Of a DNA stretch of 64,000 bases, positions 1 through 11,029 are shown piece by piece. The stretch lies in NCBI RefSeq assembly GCF_013031405.1, contig NZ_WPZY01000006.1, positions 124,001 to 188,000 of the forward strand, given 5' to 3'. The stretch is from Ruegeria sp. HKCCD8929 (GTDB taxonomy: Bacteria > Pseudomonadota > Alphaproteobacteria > Rhodobacterales > Rhodobacteraceae). Each line of letters starts with the position of its first letter. The first letter of the stretch is position 1. Made by a program: the position numbers and the translations under genes. A model generated the notes under the pieces. The model was not told the origin of the DNA. It searched no databases and was given only the letters and a program-made list of their open reading frames with translations.

Positions 1-1
1 G

Positions 2-421
2 CCTGAACTGGCGCATCACCACCGCCTGCTGCTGGCCAACTGCCTTGCTCAATCAGAGGCGCTCATGCGCGGACGGTCTCTGGATGAGGCACGTCAGCGG
101 ATGGCCGACAAGGGGCTGACCGGGGATGAGCTGGAACGGCAGGCCCGCCACAGGGTCTTTGCGGGCAACCGGCCATCGACCACACTGATTTACCCAAAGC
201 TCACGCCATTTGTTCTGGGCCAGATCGTGGCGCTTTATGAACATCGCGTCTTCGTAGAGGGAGTGATCCTGGGGATCAATTCCTTCGACCAGTGGGGCGT
301 GGAACTGGGTAAGGAGCTTGCAACGTCTTTGGACCCGATCGTGGATGGCGAAGCTGGGACCGAAGGCAAGGACGGCTCGACCGCAGCACTGGTTGCTTAC
401 GCCCTGCGCCATCGCGATTGA
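2..421 (+). CDS. pgi: Glucose-6-phosphate isomerase, C-terminal part (5' end outside window)
   Basis: The reading frame is open from the left edge and ends at TGA 419-421, giving the last 139 residues. It interconverts glucose-6-phosphate and fructose-6-phosphate in the cytoplasm. The segment carries the C-terminal Pgi signature: FAGNRPS followed by an [12 protein letters not shown] motif whose lysine is the conserved active-site residue of the family. The internal ATG at 65 is not the start, because the in-frame sequence before it ([18 protein letters not shown]) is also typical Pgi. The roughly 400 residues before this are missing only because the window begins here. Confidence 0.96.
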   Translation, partial: PELAHHHRLLLANCLAQSEALMRGRSLDEARQRMADKGLTGDELERQARHRVFAGNRPSTTLIYPKLTPFVLGQIVALYEHRVFVEGVILGINSFDQWGVELGKELATSLDPIVDGEAGTEGKDGSTAALVAYALRHRD

Positions 422-617
422 ACGTCCGGGTGTGCTTAGCCTGCCGTAACGGAAAGTTGCACGTGACTTGTTGTTTTTAACAGCGTCTCTTGGCAGGCTC
501 CCCTTCGGGAGAAAATGACCCGAGGCTTCCGGCCCTATCAGCGTCGCCACAGGTCATCGACAAGAAAAAGCGGTTCCGGAGAATGATGCCCGGAACTCTG
601 ACGGGAGGGACAGTTCC

Positions 618-2237
618 ATGCTGGGACAGATGATGACGCAGCCGCTGCTGATTTCGTCACTGATCGACCACGCCGAGCGGTATCACGGCCAGACCGAGAT
701 CTGGTCCGTGGAAACCTCGGGTGGAGTGACGCAGACAAGCTGGGCCGAGGTCGCCCGCAATGCGCGCCGCATGGCCTCGGCGCTCACCAAGCTGGGCTTG
801 GAGCCGCAGGCGCGTGTCGCCACACTGGCCTGGAACAATCGGCGGCATCTGGAGATCTACTATGCGGTTTCGGGGGCGGGCTTGGTCTGCCACACGATCA
901 ACCCGCGCCTTTTTCCGGAACAGCTGATCTATATCATCAACCATGCCGAGGATCGGGTTCTGTTTCTTGACGCGACCTTCGTGCCGCTGGTTGCCGCGAT
1001 CCGGGACAAGCTGGAAGGTGTCGAGCAGTTCGTGTTGATGGGTGCTCGTGATGATGGTGCAGCAGAGCAGATCCCCGGCCTGACCTTCTATGACGACCTC
1101 ATCGAGACTGGGGACGCCGATTTCAACTGGCCGGTTTTCGACGAAAACACCGCTTCGAGCCTTTGCTACACGTCTGGCACCACGGGTCACCCCAAAGGCG
1201 TGCTTTATTCTCATCGATCCACCGTGCTTCACAGCTTTGCCTCGAACACCCGCGACGTCATCGGGTATTCGGCGCGGGATGTGGTGATGCCTGTGGTGCC
1301 GATGTTTCATGTCAACGCCTGGGGATCGCCCTATGGCTGCGCCATGTCCGGCGCGCGCATGGTGCTGCCAGGGCCGGATCTGAGCGGCGACGCGCTGGTG
1401 CGGCTGATCGACGGGTATGGCGTGACGCTGGCCATGGGTGTGCCGACCATCTGGCAGGGCCTGCTGGCCTCTGCCGCCAAGCTGGGAAGCAAGCTCGACA
1501 GCCTGACCCAGACCGTGATCGGCGGCGCGGCCTGTCCGCCGTCGATGATCGAGGCCTTCCGCGAGCAATATGGTGTCGATACCGTCCACGCCTGGGGCAT
1601 GTCCGAGATGAGCCCGCTGGGCACGACCAATATTCCGCTGGCGAAACATTTCGATCTGCCGCTTGAGGATCAGTACCGCCTGCGCGAAAGCCAGGGCCGT
1701 CCGCCTTATGGGGTCGAGCTGAAGATCGTGGATGACGAGGGCCGAGACCTGCCTAATGATGGGGTCACACAGGGCGACCTGATGGTGCGTGGCCACTGGG
1801 TGCTGACCAGCTATTTCCACATGGAGGATCAGGCACTGCTGCAGGATGGCTGGTTCGCCACCGGCGATGTGGCGACACTGGACACAGACGGCTACATGAC
1901 GATCCGCGACCGCTCCAAGGACATCATCAAATCCGGCGGCGAGTGGATCAGTTCGGTCGAGCTGGAAAACATCGCCGTCGCCCATCCCAAACTCGCCACC
2001 GCTGCCGTGGTGGGGGTGCCGCATCCGAAATGGGACGAGCGGCCCTTATTGGTGGCGGTCAAGGCCGAGGGCGAGGAGCCATCCGAGGCCGAGCTTCTGG
2101 AGTTCTTCGACGGCAAGATCGCCAACTGGCAGGTGCCGGACAAGGTGATCTTCGTCGAGGCCCTGCCGCTGAATGCAACAGGCAAAGTTCTCAAACGGAA
2201 CTTGCGCGAGCAGTTTTCAGGAGCTTTAAGCGGTTGA
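618..2237 (+). CDS. dmdB: Acyl-CoA ligase, DmdB-like (3-methylmercaptopropionyl-CoA ligase)
   Basis: A 539-residue AMP-forming acyl-CoA synthetase of the ANL superfamily. The P-loop-like motif YTSGTTGHPKG lies at about residues 184-194, and the C-terminal catalytic lysine is in NATGKVLKR (Lys523). In Roseobacter-group bacteria this subfamily, with the same length and an N-terminus beginning MLGQMMTQPLLISSLIDHA as I recall it, is DmdB, which activates 3-methylmercaptopropionate (from DMSP demethylation) to its CoA thioester. It can also accept short and medium fatty acids. A GGGAGGGA ribosome-binding site precedes the ATG. No other dmd gene lies in the window, so the DMSP role is inferred from subfamily resemblance. 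A general medium-chain acyl-CoA synthetase is the alternative. Confidence 0.85.
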   Translation: MLGQMMTQPLLISSLIDHAERYHGQTEIWSVETSGGVTQTSWAEVARNARRMASALTKLGLEPQARVATLAWNNRRHLEIYYAVSGAGLVCHTINPRLFPEQLIYIINHAEDRVLFLDATFVPLVAAIRDKLEGVEQFVLMGARDDGAAEQIPGLTFYDDLIETGDADFNWPVFDENTASSLCYTSGTTGHPKGVLYSHRSTVLHSFASNTRDVIGYSARDVVMPVVPMFHVNAWGSPYGCAMSGARMVLPGPDLSGDALVRLIDGYGVTLAMGVPTIWQGLLASAAKLGSKLDSLTQTVIGGAACPPSMIEAFREQYGVDTVHAWGMSEMSPLGTTNIPLAKHFDLPLEDQYRLRESQGRPPYGVELKIVDDEGRDLPNDGVTQGDLMVRGHWVLTSYFHMEDQALLQDGWFATGDVATLDTDGYMTIRDRSKDIIKSGGEWISSVELENIAVAHPKLATAAVVGVPHPKWDERPLLVAVKAEGEEPSEAELLEFFDGKIANWQVPDKVIFVEALPLNATGKVLKRNLREQFSGALSG

Positions 2238-2399
2238 AACGACCGGGCTACCGAAGGCTGTTTTAGCTTTCTCGAACTGCTTTTTGACAGGCTGTGGCAT
2301 GGAGCGTGTTTGAAATTCACTGTTCTCGAAATTGAAACCCGGCACACAAACATTGCTCGCAAGATCCTGGAAATAATAAACAATACGGGGAGATGTCTT

Positions 2400-2473
2400 T
2401 GGAGCGGGTAACGGGAATCGAACCCGTAACTTAAGCTTGGGAAGCTCGCGTGATACCTTTTCACCATACCCGC
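2400..2473 (-). tRNA. tRNA-Gly (CCC anticodon)
   Basis: Read on the minus strand this folds as a 74-nt tRNA. The acceptor stem is GCGGGTA/TACCCGC with discriminator T and an encoded CCA, and the T-arm has GGTTCGATTCC. The anticodon loop is TTCCCAA, giving anticodon CCC, which reads GGG. The outermost anticodon-stem pair is a C-A mismatch and the next is G-U, so that stem is weak, but the loop and acceptor agree with other bacterial tRNA-Gly(CCC). Confidence 0.93.
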
Positions 2474-2673
2474 GCTCCGAGGCCTTGAAATACGCAATCC
2501 CCATCTAGGCGTCAAGCTGGTACCGCGCCCGGTTTCTGAGCCGAGGCGAAACCTCCGCCAGCCATTTCCTGCCCGCGGATCAAGGCACATCCAGCCCCTT
2601 CTTCTGTTTTAAAATATCACGGGGGAGTCACGGCTTGCCGGGACGGGGGCAGAGCCCCCCTCCAATCCAAAAA
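2474..2673. other. Intergenic stretch, nothing recognised
   Basis: Together with 2238-2399 this makes a 436-bp gap whose only recognised content is tRNA-Gly. Short open frames here have no family resemblance. No clear rho-independent terminator for either flanking gene was seen. Confidence 0.5.
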
Positions 2674-4725
2674 CTATCCGCGCCGACGCCGACGTCGACC
2701 ACCGCCTGCACCGGCCTCGGCCTCTCCGCCGGTGTTGAACGAAGGCGAGGGCAGAGACACAACCAGGCCAAGCTCCGGAAACGGATCGGTCTTGTGCGGG
2801 ATCGCGTTGGCGGCGACGAAATGATCCTGGAATTTGGGCTCGATGGCGGTTTCCACCTTGGTGATCTCGCGCACCACCCGTTCGATCTCGGCCCGTGAGG
2901 CGATGTTGCAGAGTGCAATCCGCGCGCCGGTCCCGGCGGCGTTGCCTGCGCTCATCACCTTGTCCAGCGGTGCGTCGGGGATCATGCCGAGCACCATGGC
3001 GTGCTTGGTCGAGATATGGGCGCCGAAGGCTCCGGCCAGCACCACGCGGTCCACACGCTCCACGCCCATCTCGTCCATCAGCAGCCGCGCGCCCGCATAA
3101 AGCGCGGATTTCGCCAGCTGGATGGCGCGGATGTCGCCCTGGGTCACGGTGATGCGCGGGCCGCCCTCGGCGCTGGCGTCGTGGATCAGATAGGCGTGGG
3201 TGCGACCCTCGGGCACGCAGCGGGCGGTGCCGGTCTGCCCGGCAGACCCGATCAGGCCGCTTTCATCCAGCAGGCCCGCCATGCGCATCTCGGCCACCGC
3301 CTCGATGATGCCCGAGCCGCAGATGCCGGTGATGCCTGTGGTGGCGATGTCGATGTCGAACCCGTCCTCATTCGACCATTTCTCGGACCCGATGATGCGG
3401 AATCGGGGTTCCTTGGTGACCGGGTCGATCTCGATCCGTTCGATGGCTCCGGGTGCGGCACGCTGGCCGGAACTGATCTGCGCGCCTTCGAAGGCCGGGC
3501 CGGTGGGCGAGGAACAGGCCAGCACGCGGGACGTGTTGCCCAGCAGGATCTCGGCATTGGTGCCCACGTCGACGATCAGCACCAGATCCTCGGATTTGCC
3601 GGGCTCTTCGCTCAGTGCCACGGCGGCGCAATCGGCACCCACGTGGCCGGCGATGCAGGGCAGGATGTAGACCCGCGCGCGCGGGTTTATGGCGGTCAGA
3701 TCCATCTCGCGCGCGGGGAGCGAGAGGCTTTCCGAGGTGGCCAGCGCGAACGGCGCCTGACCCAGTTCCACCGGGTCGAGGCCCAGCAGCAGGTGGTGCA
3801 TCACCGGGTTGCAGACAAACACCGTCTCGACGATCAGGGCGGCGTCGATCCCCGCCTCTTCGGCGATTGAGGTGGTCAGGTCATTGATCGCCTCGCGCAC
3901 GGCCCTGGTCATCTCCTGATCGCCGCCGGGGTTCATCATCGCATAAGAGACCCGGCTCATCAGATCCTCGCCAAAGCGGATCTGCGGGTTCATCAGGCCG
4001 GACGAAGCCTTGACTTCGCCCGTTTCCAGATCGGTCAGATGCGCGGCGATGGTGGTCGAGCCGAGGTCGATGGCCAGCCCGAAAAGACCGCTTTCATGCA
4101 GGCCGGGCCAGATTTCGACGATGCGGGCCACCTCGTCCTTGTGGCCCTTGTGAACGGCGACGGTGACCTCCCATTTGCCCTTGCGCAGGGTCGGCTGCAG
4201 CTTGGTCATCAGCGACAGGTCCGCCGTGACCGCCTCGATGTTCCATTGCTGGCGCAGGGCGCGTTCCAGCCGCTCCAGATCGCCGGTGGGGGAATGCATG
4301 TCCGGTTCCTCGACCACCACGAAATAAAGCCGGGTGGCCGGGTCCATGACGATGGCGCGGGCGGCGGCAGCCTTGCGCACCACCTGGCGATGCACCTGGC
4401 TTTCGGGTGGCACGTCGATCACTACATCGCCCTGCACGGCGGCCTGACAGCCCAGACGGCGGCCCGGCTTCAGCCCGCGCTTGTCGTCATAGCGCTGCTC
4501 GACCGCATTCCAGTCGCTCAGCGCGCCTTCGCGCACGGTCACGCCATGCTTGGGGAACTCTCCATAAGATGGCGTGATCTGACATTTCGAGCAGATCCCG
4601 CGCCCGCCGCAGACCGAATCCAGATCGACGCCCAACTGACGCGCGGCGGTCAGGATCGGGGTGCCGACAGGAAAATGGCCGCGCTTGCCGGACGGTGTGA
4701 AGACGACGAGAGGGTCGGTGGTCAT
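2674..4725 (-). CDS. ASKHA-domain ferredoxin protein, RACo-type corrinoid-protein reductive activator
   Basis: 683 residues. The N-terminal 2Fe-2S ferredoxin domain carries Cys39, Cys45 and Cys48 in a CX5CX2C pattern plus Cys93. A linker follows, then a C-terminal actin-like ATPase (DUF4445/RACo) domain with the phosphate-binding stretch AIDLGSTTIAAH and a second one, VDVGTNAEILLG. Such proteins use ATP hydrolysis to drive one-electron reduction of inactive Co(II) corrinoid in methyltransferases. I chose ATG 4725 because an AAAGGCAGG ribosome site precedes it; the longer frame would start at a TTG at 4764. The protein ends in an unusual glycine/arginine tail (GGGRRRRRRG). No corrinoid protein or methyltransferase gene is adjacent, so the partner is unknown. 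Confidence 0.88.
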   Translation of the reverse strand: MTTDPLVVFTPSGKRGHFPVGTPILTAARQLGVDLDSVCGGRGICSKCQITPSYGEFPKHGVTVREGALSDWNAVEQRYDDKRGLKPGRRLGCQAAVQGDVVIDVPPESQVHRQVVRKAAAARAIVMDPATRLYFVVVEEPDMHSPTGDLERLERALRQQWNIEAVTADLSLMTKLQPTLRKGKWEVTVAVHKGHKDEVARIVEIWPGLHESGLFGLAIDLGSTTIAAHLTDLETGEVKASSGLMNPQIRFGEDLMSRVSYAMMNPGGDQEMTRAVREAINDLTTSIAEEAGIDAALIVETVFVCNPVMHHLLLGLDPVELGQAPFALATSESLSLPAREMDLTAINPRARVYILPCIAGHVGADCAAVALSEEPGKSEDLVLIVDVGTNAEILLGNTSRVLACSSPTGPAFEGAQISSGQRAAPGAIERIEIDPVTKEPRFRIIGSEKWSNEDGFDIDIATTGITGICGSGIIEAVAEMRMAGLLDESGLIGSAGQTGTARCVPEGRTHAYLIHDASAEGGPRITVTQGDIRAIQLAKSALYAGARLLMDEMGVERVDRVVLAGAFGAHISTKHAMVLGMIPDAPLDKVMSAGNAAGTGARIALCNIASRAEIERVVREITKVETAIEPKFQDHFVAANAIPHKTDPFPELGLVVSLPSPSFNTGGEAEAGAGGGRRRRRRG

Positions 4726-4973
4726 GAAGGGCCTGCCTTTGGTGTTCACGCGTATGCCGCGCAAGATATGGAATTGCGCCAGAAGGGAAAGGGTATTCAG
4801 CGGCAGGTTTTGGCCGGGTTGCGTCCTTTCCGCCGCTTTGTTTCGTGGCCTCGTGCGGATTTGCGTATTTGGGGCAAGAAGAAGCGGGCGGGGATTACGG
4901 AGGTGAGGGGGTTTCCCTTAGCCCGAAACCATGCCATAGGGTCACCGCCAAACGGGGCTTTGCATGGGGTTAA

Positions 4974-6425
<1,452 letters not shown>

Positions 6426-6441
6426 TTTTGAATTGATCGCG

Positions 6442-6473
6442 ACCGGTGCCCCCGCGAGGCGGCGCCGGTTTTC
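6442..6473 (+). terminator. Rho-independent terminator after guaB
   Basis: A 9-bp stem ACCGGTGCC/GGCGCCGGT with one wobble pair, a 10-nt loop, then TTTTCGTTT. It lies 17 bp after the guaB stop codon. Confidence 0.75.
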
Positions 6474-6536
6474 GTTTGCTCCGAGGCGGATCGGCAGTTA
6501 TGAGCGTGTGAACGATCTGAAAATCGGACCTCTGCC

Positions 6537-7709
6537 ATGACCCCCGCCGCCCGCGTTCAGGCCGCCATCGATATTCTAGATCAGATCCTCGCTGGGGCAC
6601 CTGCCGAAAAGGCGCTGACCGGTTGGGCGCGGCGCAGCCGGTTTGCAGGCTCCAAGGACCGGGCAGCCATCCGCGACCACGTGTTTGATGCCCTACGCTG
6701 CAAGCGGTCCTTTGCGGCTTTGGGCGGGGCCGGAACCGGGCGTGGTCTGATGATCGGTGCGTGCCGTGCGCGCGGCGAGGATCTGGCGGAGATTTTCACC
6801 GGACAGGGCCATGCGCCGCAGCCATTGCGACCTGATGAATCCGGGCGCGCGCCACAGGGAGATGCCGAAGCGCTCGATATTCCCGATTGGCTCTGGCCGT
6901 CATTTTCCGACGGTCTCGGCGCAGAAGCCGCAGCCGCCGCAAAATCCCTGCAAACCCGCGCGCCGGTGCATCTGCGAGTCAATCTACGCAAGGCGGACGT
7001 GCCAGAGGCCATCGCAGCGCTCGCAGCCGACGGGATCACGGCAGTGCCGCATCCAGCCTGCGCTACAGCGCTTGAGGTCACCGAAGGCGCTCGCCGGGTT
7101 GCCCAGAGCGCGGCCTATCGGGATGGGTTGGTCGAGTTGCAGGACGCCGCCAGCCAAGCCGTGGTCGAGACCCTGCCCTTGGCGCAGGGGATGCGCGTGC
7201 TGGATTATTGCGCGGGCGGTGGCGGCAAGACATTGGCGCTGGCTGCGCATACCGGGATCATGGTCTTTGCCCATGACGCGGCTCCGCAACGGATGCGCGA
7301 TCTTCCGGGAAGAGCCGAGCGGGCCGGGTTGGCCGTGACGCTGCTCAACAAAAGCCAGATTGCCCGGCAGGTGCCATTCGATCTGGTTTTGACCGATGCG
7401 CCATGTTCCGGCAGCGGATCGTGGCGTCGGGCGCCCGCTGGCAAGTGGACGCTGACGGAGAAGCGCCTGGGTGAGTTGGTGGAGATTCAGCAGTCCATTC
7501 TGGAACACTCCTCCAGTTTGGTGACGCCAAACGGAGTGCTGGCCTATGCCACCTGCTCGATGCTGTGTGAAGAAAATGGACATAACATCAATAAATTCCT
7601 TAGGAATCACCCGACTTGGTCCGAGTCCTTCCGTAAACAATGGCTGGTATCACACGGCACCGACGGTTTCTTTGCGTCACACTTGACGCGGGATAGAAAT
7701 GACGCGTAG
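6537..7709 (+). CDS. rsmB: RsmB-type 16S rRNA m5C methyltransferase
   Basis: 390 residues of the RsmB/NOP2/Sun family, which methylates cytosine C5 in rRNA (C967 in E. coli) using S-adenosylmethionine. The N-terminus is a short NusB-like RNA-binding region. The Rossmann methyltransferase domain starts at the SAM motif VLDYCAGGGGK, about residue 221. The two family cysteines lie in DAPCSGSG and ATCSMLCEEN: the second is the nucleophile and the first promotes release. It is shorter than E. coli RsmB (429 residues), mainly in the N-terminal half. It follows guaB by 111 bp with a terminator between, so it is probably transcribed separately. Confidence 0.9.
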   Translation: MTPAARVQAAIDILDQILAGAPAEKALTGWARRSRFAGSKDRAAIRDHVFDALRCKRSFAALGGAGTGRGLMIGACRARGEDLAEIFTGQGHAPQPLRPDESGRAPQGDAEALDIPDWLWPSFSDGLGAEAAAAAKSLQTRAPVHLRVNLRKADVPEAIAALAADGITAVPHPACATALEVTEGARRVAQSAAYRDGLVELQDAASQAVVETLPLAQGMRVLDYCAGGGGKTLALAAHTGIMVFAHDAAPQRMRDLPGRAERAGLAVTLLNKSQIARQVPFDLVLTDAPCSGSGSWRRAPAGKWTLTEKRLGELVEIQQSILEHSSSLVTPNGVLAYATCSMLCEENGHNINKFLRNHPTWSESFRKQWLVSHGTDGFFASHLTRDRNDA

Positions 7710-7732
7710 CAACTATAGGTAGAGTTGCTGCG

Positions 7733-7748
7733 TTAAGCCGGGTTTAAC
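7733..7748 (+). promoter_or_regulatory. CtrA-type binding box upstream of cckA
   Basis: The sequence TTAAGCCGGGTTTAAC matches the full alphaproteobacterial CtrA consensus TTAA-N7-TTAAC. It lies 52 bp upstream of the cckA GTG start. CckA feeds phosphate to CtrA through ChpT, so this would be a feedback site. The match is seen in the sequence; binding is inferred. Confidence 0.7.
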
Positions 7749-7799
7749 CCTTGTTGCGCGAAATACTCCTGTCGAATCCCTGCAAGACGGAGTTGGGAC

Positions 7800-10106
7800 G
7801 TGTCAGATTTTGCCGCATCGTCTACCCCGTTCCTTGAGCGTCAGACGCCCAGGGGATCGCGGGTTGTGGTGGTCTGCGTTCTGGCGGTCATTGCGCTGGC
7901 GGCGGCCTATGGTGGCAGTTTCTCTCAGGCAATGCAGTACGCGCTGGCGGCAGGGGGGCTTTCGCTGGTATTGGTGCTTGGCGTGATGATCGCGCTCGGC
8001 TGGCGCGCCGACCGATCGGGACGGGTGGCGCGTGCGATGTTGTTTTCCTTCATCGAAAGGGACGCCACGCCCAGTTTCGTTGCTGACGAGAATGGGGTCA
8101 TTCAGACCGGCAACATCGCCGCCTCTGCGCGGTTCTCGGCCGGGCAGGGTGAGACGATGGCAGCGGCGCTGCGGTCGGCCCTCCCCAACCCTCAGGCCAT
8201 TCTCTACAGGCTGCAGGCCCGCGCGATGCTGGATGGCAACGCGCGCGAGGATGCGGTGACCCGCCGTGGCCATGTGCGGCTGGCAGTGCATCTTTTGGGA
8301 AATGGTGCCTTTTTGTGGCGCGTTGAGGATATTCAGGACGGACGGGGTGCTAACGCACGCGCAGACATGCTGCCTCTGCCCATGCTGACCGTGGGCCGGT
8401 CAGGGACGGTGCTTTTCATGAACGAGGCCGCGCGCCGTTTTGCAGGCGGGCGGGTGAAGTCGCTGGACCGCCTTTTTGTCGAGTTGCCTTACAAGCCGGG
8501 TGAGATCAATCAGGTGTCGGTGGAAGGCGGGATTGTTAACGCCGTGGTGACCGAGCTTGCCGAGGCGCCGGCCCGGCTCGAGCTTGTTCTTGTTCCCGTC
8601 GACCAAACCTCGGTTGAGGCCGTGAACACGGATTTCGCCGCGCTGCCGGTGCCGCTGATGCGGCTGTCTCCCAAGGGGCGCATCCTCGAGGTGAACCGGC
8701 TCGCGGCGGAACTGCTGGGCCCGGAGTTATCCGAGAGCGTTTCGGTCGAGGATGCGATGCAAGGGTTGGGGCGCCCGATCCCCGACTGGTTGCGTGAAAC
8801 CGTGATCGGGGCGGCAGCGCCCCGCTCGGAATTCCTGCGCTTGACCCGCAAGGACAAGGAGATGTTCGTTCAGGTCACGCTGAGCCGGGCCTGCAAGGAT
8901 GGTGAGGCTGGGTTGATCGCGGTGCTGAACGACGCGACTGAGCTCAAGACGCTCGAGGCACAATTCGTGCAAAGCCAGAAGATGCAGGCCGTGGGCCAAC
9001 TCGCCGGCGGTGTGGCGCATGATTTCAACAACCTGCTGACCGCGATTTCCGGCCATTGCGATCTGCTGCTCTTGCGGCACGATCAGGGCGATCCGGACTA
9101 TGGTGATCTAGTGCAAATCAACCAGAATGCAAACCGCGCCGCAGCCCTTGTCGGTCAGTTACTGGCCTTTTCCCGCAAACAGACCCTGCGGCCCGAAACT
9201 TTGGATCTGCGCGATACTCTGTCAGATCTGATCCATCTGCTGAACCGGTTGGTTGGCGAGAAGATCACGCTGACGCTCAGCCACGATCCGGTACTGAGGC
9301 CGGTGCGAGCCGACAAGCGGCAGCTCGAACAGGTGCTGATGAATCTCGTGGTGAATGCACGTGATGCCATGCCCAATGGCGGCGAAGTACGGATCGAGAC
9401 CGAGATTGTACAATTGGATCAGCCGATGAACCGCGACCGAGCCACGCTGCCCGTCGGCGAGTATGTGACCGTCAAGGTGATCGACGAAGGCATCGGTATC
9501 GCGTCGGACAAACTGCAAAAGGTGTTTGAGCCGTTCTACACCACCAAGCGAACCGGCGAGGGGACCGGGCTGGGTTTGTCCACTGCCTATGGAATCATCA
9601 AGCAGACCGGCGGGTTCATTTTTGTCGACAGTGTCGAGGGGAAGGGATCGGAATTCACGCTATATCTGCCAGTCTGCGTTGAAACTGCCCGTAAGGAGAC
9701 AGTCAGCGATACACCGGCGCCGACGCCCGCCTCGAAACATGGTGAAGGCGTTGTTTTGCTGGTCGAGGACGAAGCACCTGTCCGTGCCTTCGCCTCGCGC
9801 GCCCTGCGTTTGCGAGGGTACACGGTTTTGGAAGCAGAATCGGCCGAGGATGCGTTGCGCCTGCTGGAAGATCGCGACTTAGCCGTGGATGTTTTTGTCA
9901 CCGATGTCGTGATGCCCGGGATGGATGGTCCCAGCTGGGTTCGCATGGCCCTGGCTGATCGTCCCCAGGTGCGGGTGGTATTCGTGTCCGGTTATGCCGA
10001 AGGAGCCTTTGGCGATGCTGGACCAGAGGTCCCGAATTCGATCTTTCTTCCCAAACCGTTTTCGCTGAATCAGTTAACCGAAACGGTTTATCAGCAGTTG
10101 CATTGA
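7800..10106 (+). CDS. cckA: Hybrid sensor histidine kinase CckA
   Basis: 768 residues, GTG start. Two N-terminal membrane helices (about 20-41 and 47-70) are followed by degenerate PAS regions. The HisKA dimerisation domain has the phospho-acceptor His407 in [10 protein letters not shown]. The HATPase domain carries an N-box ([14 protein letters not shown]) and G-boxes (DEGIGI, GTGLGLS). The C-terminal receiver domain has phospho-acceptor Asp702 in [11 protein letters not shown]. The domain order, the [18 protein letters not shown] helix and the receiver ending ([11 protein letters not shown]) are typical of CckA, top kinase of the CckA-ChpT-CtrA phosphorelay. In Rhodobacterales this relay governs motility, gene-transfer-agent production and division rather than essential cell-cycle control. 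A CtrA box lies upstream. Confidence 0.94.
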   Translation: MSDFAASSTPFLERQTPRGSRVVVVCVLAVIALAAAYGGSFSQAMQYALAAGGLSLVLVLGVMIALGWRADRSGRVARAMLFSFIERDATPSFVADENGVIQTGNIAASARFSAGQGETMAAALRSALPNPQAILYRLQARAMLDGNAREDAVTRRGHVRLAVHLLGNGAFLWRVEDIQDGRGANARADMLPLPMLTVGRSGTVLFMNEAARRFAGGRVKSLDRLFVELPYKPGEINQVSVEGGIVNAVVTELAEAPARLELVLVPVDQTSVEAVNTDFAALPVPLMRLSPKGRILEVNRLAAELLGPELSESVSVEDAMQGLGRPIPDWLRETVIGAAAPRSEFLRLTRKDKEMFVQVTLSRACKDGEAGLIAVLNDATELKTLEAQFVQSQKMQAVGQLAGGVAHDFNNLLTAISGHCDLLLLRHDQGDPDYGDLVQINQNANRAAALVGQLLAFSRKQTLRPETLDLRDTLSDLIHLLNRLVGEKITLTLSHDPVLRPVRADKRQLEQVLMNLVVNARDAMPNGGEVRIETEIVQLDQPMNRDRATLPVGEYVTVKVIDEGIGIASDKLQKVFEPFYTTKRTGEGTGLGLSTAYGIIKQTGGFIFVDSVEGKGSEFTLYLPVCVETARKETVSDTPAPTPASKHGEGVVLLVEDEAPVRAFASRALRLRGYTVLEAESAEDALRLLEDRDLAVDVFVTDVVMPGMDGPSWVRMALADRPQVRVVFVSGYAEGAFGDAGPEVPNSIFLPKPFSLNQLTETVYQQLH

Positions 10107-10242
10107 AAACGGCCTCGTTTTGGTTCGCGGTGTGGCAGCGTGGCGAGCTAGACCTTGAGTATGCTTGGGCCGAGGTCGGTTGGAACGGCACTGCAGTAGC
10201 CCTGGAGCGACAGAACCGTTCGCATGCCTCAGAGGGCAGCGC

Positions 10243-10836
10243 CTATCGCGCCGATTTGTGCAGATCGAACTCCCCGGCGAATTTACGACGAAAGCGCTCT
10301 TCGACTTTCGAAGACAGGGAAAGTGGTATCTCCGGAGAGGCGTTCTCGCGGTTCAGGATGATCTTGGTGCCCAGGCGGTTTTCCAGAAACGCGATGATCT
10401 TGTCTTGGTGTTCATACTTGAAGATATGGGTGGCGCCGACGCCGTTGCTTCGGGTGATGAAAAACTGGCTTTGGCTGCCGACATCGGCAAAGGCGGGGCG
10501 GGTGCCTTTCATGTAGGCTTCGACGAATTCGTCGAAACTGATGCCTTCGGTCGATGTTGGGCTGCCGGTGAGTGCGGGACGGTGGCGGTACCGATACCAA
10601 CTGCCCAGCCAGTCGATGGGTTCTCGTACCACGGCCATGATCTCCATTTCGGTATCGAACATCTTGCGAAAAATGTTCTGAAAAAACCGATCATAGCGGC
10701 GGACAGGCGCGTGTTTGAGGTCGGGCGGACCGGAAACCACGAGGTCGGCCCGGTCGCGCAAGGCAGTCTGATAGGCCGTGCTTCCGGTTTTAGGAACGGA
10801 TAGAAGGGCCAGCCGTTCCTTATAGAAAACAAGCAT
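10243..10836 (-). CDS. Sulfotransferase-like P-loop protein
   Basis: 197 residues. The N-terminus has the PAPS 5'-phosphosulfate-binding motif SVPKTGSTAY (residues 13-22). A second conserved stretch, VVREPIDWLGSWYRYR, matches the 3'-phosphate-binding region of the sulfotransferase family. Close relatives in Rhodobacterales have been mislabelled gamma-glutamyl kinase, as far as I recall, but no kinase motif is visible. The acceptor substrate is unknown. It is short for a sulfotransferase (usually 250-300) and may be catalytically reduced. It is convergent with cckA and divergent from recA, so the SOS box between could in principle affect both. There is no clear Shine-Dalgarno sequence. Confidence 0.75.
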   Translation of the reverse strand: MLVFYKERLALLSVPKTGSTAYQTALRDRADLVVSGPPDLKHAPVRRYDRFFQNIFRKMFDTEMEIMAVVREPIDWLGSWYRYRHRPALTGSPTSTEGISFDEFVEAYMKGTRPAFADVGSQSQFFITRSNGVGATHIFKYEHQDKIIAFLENRLGTKIILNRENASPEIPLSLSSKVEERFRRKFAGEFDLHKSAR

Positions 10837-10959
10837 TTATGCGCGTCTCATTAGTTTCTCCCACACTCACAGATTGCCGTAAACCACTCTTTAACACAAT
10901 TGCGGAACAGTAGGTTCCGGAAGTTTTGAGTTGAAATGTTCTCTTTTTGATCCCATAAG

Positions 10960-10974
10960 GAACAAGAGGTGAAC
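10960..10974 (-). promoter_or_regulatory. SOS box (LexA operator) upstream of recA
   Basis: GAACAAGAGGTGAAC on the plus strand reads as GTTC-N7-GTTC on the minus strand, the exact direct-repeat LexA box of alphaproteobacteria. It sits 56 bp before the recA start, in the region shared with the divergent sulfotransferase-like gene. Confidence 0.85.
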
Positions 10975-11029
10975 AAAGCAGCGATTGCCGCCCGGCCACG
11001 GGTGTGACAAAAGGAAAGTGAACGGGATA

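Noticed and set aside
657..2024. Long minus-strand reading frame opposite the DmdB-like gene
   Set aside because: Histidine- and arginine-rich shadow of a GC-rich gene, with no family resemblance, while the plus strand is a clear ligase.
2400..2473. tRNA-Gly as an integration site
   Set aside because: No integrase, no direct repeat of the tRNA 3' end and no compositional change nearby.
10880..10894. CtrA-like site upstream of the sulfotransferase-like gene and recA (TAAA-N7-TTAAC)
   Set aside because: The first half-site has a mismatch; too weak beside the exact box at cckA.
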